NCBI GenBank assembly: GCA_965249175.1
Contig: OZ252227.1
Span: forward strand, 124,001 to 188,000
Length of the DNA: 64,000 bases
Reading direction: 5' to 3'
From: CAZYFH01 sp965249175
Lineage (GTDB): Bacteria > Acidobacteriota > Vicinamibacteria > Vicinamibacterales > UBA8438
A program made the translations under genes and the position numbers. Below the pieces are notes generated by a model. It was not told where the DNA came from, made no database searches, and saw only the letters and a list, made by a program, of their open reading frames with translations. Within the stretch, counting starts at the first letter, position 1, and each line of letters starts with the position of its first letter. This document shows, one piece after another, positions 1-7,001 of the stretch.

Positions 1-776
1 AAGAACTCTTGGCGGCGGACCTCGTCGAGCGCGGCGCTCGCATGCTGGAGGACATGGAATTTGTCGAACACCACGTCGGCCTGCGGCAGCACCTGCGTGA
101 CCGCATTGAGATAGGGCCGGTGCATGTCGGTACACACCGCGTGAATCGCGCCCCGCTGATGCGGGTCGAGATCCTCCGTGAGCAAGGTCGTGGCGGTAGT
201 CGTTGTGCGATCCTGACGCAAGCCCATGACCTCGCCGCGCACCACATCCGACAGGACAGTCCAGAAGCGCTGGCCCTTCCCGCGCTGCACCTCATCGAGG
301 CCGATGTGCCGCGGTCGCCGTTTCCGGCGGGTGCGATCCCACTCGGTCAAGAAGGCCGTCTCGGCGCGCCGGGCTTTGCCCCAGCTGACGCGGTGCCGCA
401 CGGCGGCGTGGCTGGTCGGCATCGACTGGCAATCCAGGCCGATCTGCTGGCGCAAGCGGCGCGTGACCCGGGCCTTCGGGGTGGCAAATTCGATCCGCTC
501 CGTGCGCACCCCGCAGTGGCGACAGATCACGCGTCGTTGCCGGTAGACCAACGTGACCGGATGCCGTGCCCAGGGCAGATCGTCCCACGTCCGCTCGCGC
601 GCGGCGCGCACGCGGCCGGTGCGGCGTCCACAGCCGTTGCACACATAGCGCCGTATCCCGCGCCGCTCCAACTGCAACCGCAGGCGACTCTCCACCCCGT
701 CGTCCTCCCGTTCGACGCGCACCACTCGGAAGCCCGACAAGCCCAAGATCCAGGTACAATCCCGTTGCGATCCCAC
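1..776 (-). CDS. ISL3-family transposase, C-terminus beyond window
   Basis: DDE-type transposase of the ISL3 family, read on the minus strand and running off the left edge. I chose GTG at 776 because an AGGGAGGA ribosome binding site lies just upstream. The first ~100 residues carry a zinc-ribbon pattern (YVCNGCGRR, then VICRHCGVR), followed by a helix-turn-helix stretch. The catalytic-domain region shows HIGLDEV near residue 155 and VVFDKFHVLQHA near residue 240, both typical of ISL3 enzymes. The frame is open throughout the visible part. It is transcribed away from the interrupted transporter fragment to its right. Confidence 0.85.
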   Translation of the reverse strand, partial: MGSQRDCTWILGLSGFRVVRVEREDDGVESRLRLQLERRGIRRYVCNGCGRRTGRVRAARERTWDDLPWARHPVTLVYRQRRVICRHCGVRTERIEFATPKARVTRRLRQQIGLDCQSMPTSHAAVRHRVSWGKARRAETAFLTEWDRTRRKRRPRHIGLDEVQRGKGQRFWTVLSDVVRGEVMGLRQDRTTTTATTLLTEDLDPHQRGAIHAVCTDMHRPYLNAVTQVLPQADVVFDKFHVLQHASAALDEVRRQEF

Positions 777-947
777 GTGTCCTCCCTTCTTGGTTGCACA
801 TCAAGAGAGAACAACACCGGGTGGTCCGGTGCAAGTGGGATCGCGTTCTTTCGTCCAGGCCGTCGAGCAGGCCGCCCACCTCAATTGCGGCCCGCGCAGG
901 CGGCCGGGTATCACCTCAGATCGCTGTACTCAAATCGACGAAGAGCC
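1..947. mobile_element. ISL3-family insertion sequence, right part
   Basis: The element enters from the left edge. Its outer end is placed near 947, where the minus strand reads GGGCTCTTCGTCGATTTGAG, resembling ISL3 terminal repeats that begin GGCTCTT. Immediately right of this end the reading frame of a major-facilitator transporter resumes in mid-protein. The other end and the 8-bp target duplication lie outside the window, so the boundary is inferred from one end only. Confidence 0.7.
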
Positions 948-949
948 CT

Positions 950-1533
950 TTTTACTGTCACGATGGGCCGGCGGCCTCGTACCCCGGTTCGGCGCGCGCA
1001 CGCCGCTCATCGTCGGTCCGCTCATCGCGGCGGTCGGCTACGGGCTCTTCGTGCTCCCGAGCATCGGCGGTAGCTACTGGACGACCTTCTTCCCGGCCGT
1101 GGTCGTGCTCGGTATCGGAATGGCGATCAGCGTCGCGCCGCTCACCACTGCGGTGATGGGATCCGTGGACGTCGCACGGGCCGGGGTTGCATCGGGCATC
1201 AACAACGCCGTGTCGCGGACCGCCGGGCTCCTGGCGGTGGCGATCCTGGGCGTCGTCATCCTCGCAGCCTTCGGTCGCGGCCTCGACCGGCGGCTCGTCG
1301 TGCTCGAGTTGCCTGACGGCGCACGCACCGCCCTTGCCGCGGAGCAGGTCAACCTCGCGGCGACGGCCGTGCCAGCGGATCTCGGCGGCACGTCTCGGCT
1401 GGCGGTCGAGCGGGCCATTGCGCAGGCCTTCGTCGACGGGTTTCGTCTCGTGATGCTGCTCGCCGCGGCACTCGCGGTCCTGAGCGCGGGCGCGGCCTTC
1501 GCTCTGATTGACGGCCGGACGGCCGAAACCTGA
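950..1533 (+). pseudogene. MFS transporter, C-terminal fragment cut by ISL3
   Basis: Fragment of a DHA2/EmrB-type drug-efflux permease. Coding similarity starts abruptly at LLSRWAGGL, a mid-protein motif of 14-helix transporters, followed by a PRFGARTPL loop. About five hydrophobic helices follow (GPLIAAVGYGLFVLP, FFPAVVVLGIGMAISVAP, TAGLLAVAILGVVILAAF, LVMLLAAALAVLSAGAAFAL). The gene normally exceeds 450 residues, so about 60% is missing and probably lies left of the ISL3 element. The frame extends back into the element to 790, but that part is not transporter sequence. Probably not functional. Confidence 0.75.
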
Positions 1534-1642
1534 ACCCGCGCGTGCACCGTTGGCGCACGGTGGACGTCCCGGTTAGACTCTCCCGCTCACGAGCGAGCAA
1601 CGCCGCTCGCTGCACCACTATTCCTTATGGGAGGGAGACATC

Positions 1643-1954
1643 ATGCGGTTCCTCATCACAGCGCAGATTCCGGTCGAGGTCGGCAACGCGAAAGCAAGGG
1701 ACGGGAGTCTCGCGCGGGACATGAAGCGCATCGTCGAGGCACAGAGGCCGGAGTCGGCGTACTTCATCGAAGACGAAGGTGTCAGGACCGCGGTGCTCGC
1801 GGTCAACATGAACGACACGTCGGACTTGCCTTCGATTGCCGAGCCGTGGTTCCTGGCGTTCAACGCGAAGTTCACGGCCAGACCGGCCATGGTCGCCGAA
1901 GATCTGGCCAACGCCCAACCCGCCATCGACCAGGCCGTAAAGGACTTCGGTTAG
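1643..1954 (+). CDS. Conserved hypothetical protein, 103 aa
   Basis: A small soluble protein with a good GGAGGGAGA ribosome binding site before ATG 1643. It has no signal peptide or membrane helix. It starts MRFLITAQIPVEVGNA and contains an IAEPWFLAFNAKF segment, a layout I associate with small alpha/beta dimeric-barrel-like proteins of unknown function in soil bacteria. It stands alone between the MFS fragment and the convergent flippase/methyltransferase remnants. Intact; function not recognised. Confidence 0.7.
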   Translation: MRFLITAQIPVEVGNAKARDGSLARDMKRIVEAQRPESAYFIEDEGVRTAVLAVNMNDTSDLPSIAEPWFLAFNAKFTARPAMVAEDLANAQPAIDQAVKDFG

Positions 1955-1973
1955 CGCACACAGACGGAGGTAG

Positions 1974-1992
1974 CCGACGCTCGTCGCGTCGG
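1974..1992 (+). terminator. Possible hairpin terminator
   Basis: A perfect 7-bp stem (CCGACGC / GCGTCGG) with a 5-nt loop sits 20 bp after the stop of the 103-aa gene and between convergent coding regions. No T-run follows, so it is only a candidate. Confidence 0.35.
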
Positions 1993-2027
1993 ACGCGGCG
2001 GGCGTCGGTCGCTTGTGCCCCGGGTGG

Positions 2028-2278
2028 TCACGCCGCCAGCAGATACTCCATGTTCACCACGACGACGTCTCGAACGAGCAGGATCCGCGGGAGCAAGCCG
2101 ATGGTCGGCGACGGGAGGAGCCGGCGGGCGAGCCGGCTGATCTGTAGGTCCTCGCGGACGGAGGTGAAGCCGGCCCGGCGATGTCGCGGCGCAATCGGCG
2201 GACGGTCACGCGGTAGAGGTCGACCTCTTTTCGCTCGCCGCGCTTCGCCAGTGTGACGAAGGACGAACCCTCGGCTCT
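2028..2278 (-). pseudogene. SAM methyltransferase, detached C-terminus
   Basis: C-terminal ~80 residues of a class I methyltransferase. The segment GERKEVDLYRVTVRRLRRDIA is followed, after a one-base frameshift near 2175, by AGFTSVREDLQISRL and ends RDVVVVNMEYLLAA. It continues directly from flippase coding sequence on the same strand, which makes no functional sense. Its N-terminal partner lies on the opposite strand at about 2971-3544, so the two halves look separated by an inversion. Confidence 0.7.
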
Positions 2279-2828
2279 GGTACCGAGCAGATACACGCCG
2301 ACCTGCTCGAGCGGGAGATACAACGCGAGGATGAAGCGGTCGCTCATCGCCATCGTTTGGTGCAGCAGCGCCTGCGGCAACTGGGGCAAGCCGAACCGGA
2401 GCGCCTCGCGCGCCATCGCGCGGGAGAAACGCGCAGCCATCGCCGCGCGAATTCGGCTGGCGAGCGCCAGCAGCAGCACGAGCGACGCGATGACGTCGGC
2501 GAGCATGATCCCGAACACGCCGAGCCCGAGACCGACCACCAGAACGAGGCGGACGATCAGCGTTGACGATGGTGCCCGCGAGCGTCTGCCGGCTCCGTTC
2601 GTCCGTGTAGTCGTAGTAGAAGCGGACAAACGACGTGCCCAACCCCAGCCGGTAGACAGGCTTCAAGAAGGCCTCGAGCACGAGAAGCAGGGCCAGCGCG
2701 CCGTACTCGGCCGGTGAGCGGACCCGAGTGTAGATGGGCAGGAGCAGGAAGTTGACTGCCTGGATGGCGACGTCGGCCGAGCCATAGACGACCGAATGTC
2801 CAAAGACCCGGCGCACGTTGTCGAACAT
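2279..2828 (-). pseudogene. Polysaccharide flippase, N-terminal part
   Basis: N-terminal half of a Wzx/MATE-like oligosaccharide flippase. ATG 2828 starts MFDNVRRVFGHSVVYGSADV, followed by hydrophobic helices and LLLPIYTRVRSPAEYG. After LAGTIVNA there is a frame change and an apparent loss of ~70-80 residues; sequence resumes as LIVRLVLVVGLGLGVFGIML and runs to SDRFILALYLPLEQVGVYLLGT. There the flippase stops and methyltransferase sequence begins. The missing C-terminus is on the plus strand at 3545-4227. Not functional as it stands. Confidence 0.75.
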
Positions 2829-2970
2829 GCGCGGCCATGATAGCTGATCGCTTCTAGCCCCAAGCGTGCACGCGGTCGTGCGATCTTCGGCAGGTGCGAC
2901 CGACGCCCGTCGTACAATGAGCCGCAATGACGGCACGAACCCTCCCCGTCCTTGGGGAAACGTGAGAACG

Positions 2971-3544
2971 GTCGACAACACCGCAATCCGAGCACGGGGC
3001 GGTTCGCTTTCGGTCCGAGTATCACTACGCCGTCTTCGAGTACTGGCGCAGCGCGAAGCTCCTGCGTTATCTGGAGCGTGCCGGCGTCACACGCCTCGGA
3101 CGAGTGCTCGACGATGGATGCGGCAGCGGCGGGATGACCGTCTCGATAGCCGAAGAGGCGCACTTCGCCGTCGGCTTAGAAGCCACCGAACGCGTTGTCG
3201 CCGCCGGCCAGAAACTGGCCGCGGAACGGCGGGTGCGAAATCTCCAATTCGTGCGAGCCGACGGCCATGCGCTGCCGTTCGAGGATCGCAGCTTCGATCT
3301 CGCGCTGTCGCACGCCGTCATCGAGCATGTCGCCGACCCGCCTCGGTATCTTCGAGAATTGAAGCGCGTGCTACGGCCGGGGGGGCTACTGTTCCTCCAG
3401 ACCGCCCCCTACCTCTCGCCGTCGGGTGCGCATCTGCCCCGTCTGAAGTGGCCGATCCCGTACTACCTGCCGCTCGGACGGCGCGCGGCGTTCTCATTCG
3501 CCCGCTGGCTCGGCGAACACGCACCGCACTATCTCGATACGCCA
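2971..3544 (+). pseudogene. SAM methyltransferase, N-terminal part
   Basis: N-terminal part of a class I SAM-dependent methyltransferase. The cofactor motif VLDDGCGSGG lies at 3104-3133, followed by FDLALSHAVIEH and LKRVLRPGGLLF. The frame is open upstream through HYAVFEYWRSAKLLRYLE, but the only ATG in frame (2928) is followed by an in-frame TGA at 2964, so the true start is unclear or lost. After HAPHYLDTP near 3545 the sequence switches to flippase. Its own C-terminus is on the minus strand at 2028-2278. Confidence 0.7.
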
Positions 3545-4227
3545 GCATCGCCTCGATCATCAAGCTCTATCCCGTCGCGTTCCGGACGGCGTGGATGCCG
3601 TTCGCCTTCGACCGGATGACGCGCCCCGACGCGCCGCGACTGTTCGCAAAGCTTGCCACCTATGCGTTTGCCGTGCTGACGTTCTCCACGCTGGGGATGG
3701 TGGCGCTGGCGGAGAGCCTGGTCACGCTGATGACCCCGGCGGAGTTTCACGCGGCCGTGACCGTCGTGCCGCTGCTCGCGCTCGGCATGGCGATTCAGAC
3801 GACGATGAACTTCGTCGGCACCTCCGTCGAAGTGTCGAAGCGCACGCATCTCTACCCGCTGGCGACCGCGGTCGGTGCGGTTGTCGCCGTCGGAGGGCAG
3901 GTCATCCTGATTCCCCGGTTCGGTATCATCGGCGCCGCCATCGCCGTGGGCCTCGGTCAACTCGCGCTGGCGCTCACCCTGGGCGCCCTGGCGCAGCGCG
4001 CGTATTCGATTCCCTATGAGTGGCTGCGGCTGGGGAAGCTCGTGTTGGTGGCGGTCGTGCTCTACGCGCTCATGGTGACGGTGGCGCCCGGTGCCGGCTT
4101 CGGCGTGCTCCTCATCCGGCTCGGCCTGATGTTGGTCTTTCCGATCGGCCTCCTCGGGCTGCGCTTCTTCCGCCCAGCCGAGCTCGCGGACCTCCGGCAT
4201 GCGCTGGCCCGCGTGCAGATCGGGTAG
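3545..4227 (+). pseudogene. Polysaccharide flippase, C-terminal part
   Basis: C-terminal ~225 residues of the flippase whose N-terminus is at 2279-2828 on the other strand. It begins YASIASIIKLYPVAFRTAWM and contains at least six hydrophobic helices, including FAVLTFSTLGMVALAESLV and IIGAAIAVGLGQLALALTLG, ending RHALARVQIG. The upstream frame is open back to 2866 but that section is antisense to flippase and methyltransferase sequence. It has no start of its own. Confidence 0.75.
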
Positions 4228-4229
4228 CC

Positions 4230-4835
4230 GTGCAGCTGATTCTCACGGTCGACACCGAAGCCGACAATCAGTGGAACGTCCACGCCCCGCTGACTACGGC
4301 CAACCTTCTACGCGTCCCGCGGCTTCAGCAGTTGTGCGACGAGTTCGGCTTCGCGCCGACCTACCTCTGTACGTACGAGGTCGTAACGAGCGACGCGTTT
4401 GCCGAGACCGTGACGCCACACGCGGCGGATGGCCGGGCTGAGATCGGCGCCCATCTCCATCCCCTCCCGCAGACGGGCGGCGCGCCGTTCGACTTCGTCC
4501 TTGTGGACGGGCCGCCGGCCCGTACGGTCGGACGCTTCATGGGTCTCCCGCTGCTCTGGCCTCGGTTGGCGATCGGCGCACTCGTGCTCGTGGATGACGC
4601 CAATCGCCGTCATCTCGAAGGGGTCTGGATCGATTTGTGGCGTCGCCTGTATGGTGACGCGCTGCGCGTCGAGATCTACCCCGGGTTTCAGAAGGGACTG
4701 GCGCTGATGATGAAGACAACGGACACACCGCGCGCCGCGCACCCGGCGCTGTGGACGCGATGGGCCCGCGCGGCGGTCCGGCACGAGGCCCGACGTCTCG
4801 TCATCTCGATCCGAGAGCGAACGCCGCGATGGTGA
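4230..4835 (+). CDS. Polysaccharide deacetylase / methyltransferase chimera
   Basis: An open frame of 201 aa made of two unrelated halves. Residues ~1-78 from GTG 4230 match the N-terminus of a polysaccharide deacetylase: LILTVDTEADNQWN carries the metal-binding Asp pair and EIGAHLHP the His motif. Residues ~85-195 match the C-terminus of a macrocin-type O-methyltransferase (FDFVLVDGPP, then LLWPRLAIGALVLVDDA). Neither half is a complete domain, so a deletion probably fused two neighbouring sugar-cluster genes in frame. It overlaps the next gene by 7 bp. Catalytic function is unlikely. Confidence 0.65.
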   Translation: MQLILTVDTEADNQWNVHAPLTTANLLRVPRLQQLCDEFGFAPTYLCTYEVVTSDAFAETVTPHAADGRAEIGAHLHPLPQTGGAPFDFVLVDGPPARTVGRFMGLPLLWPRLAIGALVLVDDANRRHLEGVWIDLWRRLYGDALRVEIYPGFQKGLALMMKTTDTPRAAHPALWTRWARAAVRHEARRLVISIRERTPRW

Positions 4836-6136
4836 GGTGCGTCCGGGTCGTGACCCTCGTCGCGCTGATCGTCTCGTTGAGCCTGAGGCTCGCGGCGAGC
4901 GATGACCTGACCCTCGCGCGCAAGGCGGCGCTCTTCGACACCGACATCGTGGAGCGTTTCATGCTGCCGCCAGGCCAGATCGCGACACGACGGCGCGTGC
5001 CGGACCCCGGCCGGCCGTATGTGACACACAACATGCCGGACAACGCCTACATGACCGGCATCTACTGCGCCACACAGACGTGGCGGTCCTTATCCAGCGG
5101 AGCCTCAGACGCGTCGACACTCGCCGGTGACGCGTGCGGGGCGCTCGCGCATCTAGCCGGAGTCAGCGGCAGGCCTGGGTTGCTTGCGCGTGCATCCGTA
5201 CCGATGGGCGTCCCATGGTTCGATGACGGCGTCTGGCGGGAGAGCCCAGACCGACGGCATCGCTGGCGGGGCGCCGTGAGCTCCGACCAGGTCGCCGGCC
5301 TGATGTTTGGCGTCTTCGTATACGTCACCCATCTGGCCGACAGAGACCAACGGGCGCGACTGGCGGACGCGGTGCGCGCGATCGTCGACGAGGTGCTCGG
5401 CAACGACCTTCGCATCATCGGGTATGACGGCGAGCCGACGCGGTGGGGCCACTATGAGCCTGCCTACGTCATGAACGACGAGCCGATGAACGCGCTGCTG
5501 CTCCTGCAGATGGTGAAGGTCGCGCGCGCGGTCACGGGCGACGCTCGCTACGACCGCGAGTATCGGCGGCTCATTGATCTCGACTACGCACGCATTGGCG
5601 AGCGCGCGCGTCAGGACGAGCCGCCGCTGGACGTCAATCATTCCGACGACGTCCTGATCGCGCTGGCACTTTTTCCGTTGCTCGAGCTCGAGCGCGACGC
5701 GGCGATTCGTGGGCACTACCTCGAAGCGGCTCGGCGGTGGTTCCGCGGCGGCTCGCACCCGGGGATCGACGTCGAGGCCAATCCATTGGCCAGCTTCCTC
5801 TGGCGCCACTGGAGTGGCGAGTCGAGCGCCACCGCCGCCGGTATCGACACGTTGCGCAAGGTGCCGCTTGATATGAAATGGAATGCGGACACAATCGCGG
5901 CCTACGAGGCACGGTTCGGAGTGGTGTTCGACGCGGAGCCCGTCCGTCGGATGGACGCGGGTGTTCGACCGCTGCCGATCGGCCAGCGGGGACGGACCTG
6001 GAGCTTCCTGGTGCACAACCCATACGTCGTCGGAGGCGATCGCGCGACCCCGGCACCGTTCGAAACCAACGGTCTCGACTACCTGGTGAGCTACTGGTTT
6101 GGCCGCGCGCACGGCATGATCCGGCCCGATGAGTAG
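4829..6136 (+). CDS. Secreted (alpha/alpha)-toroid-like hypothetical protein
   Basis: A 435-aa protein from ATG 4829 with a signal peptide (RVVTLVALIVSLSLRLAAS). The mature part is helix-rich and has aromatic/acidic motifs such as DNAYMTGIYCATQTW, RWRGAVSSDQVAGLMFG and YVMNDEPMNALLLLQM. These recall (alpha/alpha)6-barrel glycan-active enzymes, but I cannot identify family or catalytic residues. It is intact, unlike the sugar genes to its left, and the following 221 bp to 6357 probably hold the promoter of the molybdenum-enzyme operon. Confidence 0.6.
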   Translation: MVRCVRVVTLVALIVSLSLRLAASDDLTLARKAALFDTDIVERFMLPPGQIATRRRVPDPGRPYVTHNMPDNAYMTGIYCATQTWRSLSSGASDASTLAGDACGALAHLAGVSGRPGLLARASVPMGVPWFDDGVWRESPDRRHRWRGAVSSDQVAGLMFGVFVYVTHLADRDQRARLADAVRAIVDEVLGNDLRIIGYDGEPTRWGHYEPAYVMNDEPMNALLLLQMVKVARAVTGDARYDREYRRLIDLDYARIGERARQDEPPLDVNHSDDVLIALALFPLLELERDAAIRGHYLEAARRWFRGGSHPGIDVEANPLASFLWRHWSGESSATAAGIDTLRKVPLDMKWNADTIAAYEARFGVVFDAEPVRRMDAGVRPLPIGQRGRTWSFLVHNPYVVGGDRATPAPFETNGLDYLVSYWFGRAHGMIRPDE

Positions 6137-6357
6137 GCCGAGAGACGGGCGCTATTCGCGAGTTCCGCATGGGTGAAGCCGCAAGTGCAGCATTGTTAAT
6201 AGGTTGCACGAGTTATTGACGGTCACCGGACGAGCCGAGGGCACCCGACAGATAGGGGGAGCAGCAGGGAGCAAACCATGTTAGACTCCGTGTTTCGAGA
6301 AACTATTTCTCCCCTCAAAGTCCCGGCGCGCCGCGCGCGCCACGAGGAGGTCGTCTC

Positions 6358-6999
6358 ATGGGAGACGTGGAGCAGATTCAGGCGGAAGAGCAGCAAGGGG
6401 TTTCACGGCGGAGCTTCATCAAAGGAGTGATCGCCACCGGCGCCAGCGTATCGGCGTCCAACTACGTCCTGCGGGGTGGCCACGGCGTGGCCTTGGCACA
6501 AGCCCCTGGATCCGTCGAGCAGCTCGTCACGCTGACGGTCAACGGTCAGCAGCGACGCGTCGATGTGTTTCCGCAGGAAACACTGGCGATGACGCTTCGC
6601 TACAAGCTCGGGTTGACCGGCACCAAAATCGGGTGCGACCGCGCGGAATGCGGCGCGTGCACGGTGCTTGTCGACGGAGTCTCGCAGTACTCGTGCTCGA
6701 CGCTCACGCATCAAGTGCGCGGACGCGAGGTGACGACCATCGAAGGGCTTGAGAGCGCGGATGGCACCTTGCACCCCGTGCAGCAGGCAGTCGTCGACGA
6801 GCAGGGCTTCCAGTGCGCATTCTGCATGTCCGGCTTTGTCATGAACATGGTCGCGCTGACCACCGAGAATCCCAACGCAACACGGCAGGAAGCGGCGCAG
6901 CACCTCGCCGGCAACATCTGCCGGTGCGTCGACTACAACAAGATCCTCAACGTCGCCGAGAAGGCGTGCGAGTACACGCGTAACGGGGTGAGGAGCTGA
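6358..6999 (+). CDS. Tat-exported 2Fe-2S subunit of Mo hydroxylase
   Basis: Small subunit of a xanthine-oxidase-family molybdenum hydroxylase, 213 aa. It carries two [2Fe-2S] sites: plant-type GCDRAECGACTVLVDG with a later Cys (YSCSTL), and the C-terminal CAFCMSGFVM / NICRCVDY pair. Residues 16-24 (SRRSFIKGV) are a twin-arginine signal, so the whole complex is probably exported folded, as in PaoABC. A GAGGAGG ribosome binding site precedes ATG 6358. It is first in a tight four-gene operon; the Mo subunit starts 2 bp after its stop. Confidence 0.92.
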   Translation: MGDVEQIQAEEQQGVSRRSFIKGVIATGASVSASNYVLRGGHGVALAQAPGSVEQLVTLTVNGQQRRVDVFPQETLAMTLRYKLGLTGTKIGCDRAECGACTVLVDGVSQYSCSTLTHQVRGREVTTIEGLESADGTLHPVQQAVVDEQGFQCAFCMSGFVMNMVALTTENPNATRQEAAQHLAGNICRCVDYNKILNVAEKACEYTRNGVRS

Positions 7000-7001
7000 C
7001 G

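Noticed and set aside
5153..6112. 319-aa minus-strand frame opposite the secreted toroid-like protein
   Set aside because: No motif, no ribosome binding site, and antisense to a gene with a good signal peptide.
6137..6357. Defined sigma-70 promoter for the Mo-hydroxylase operon
   Set aside because: A TTGACG at about 6216 lacks a convincing -10 box at the right distance, so I did not annotate it.
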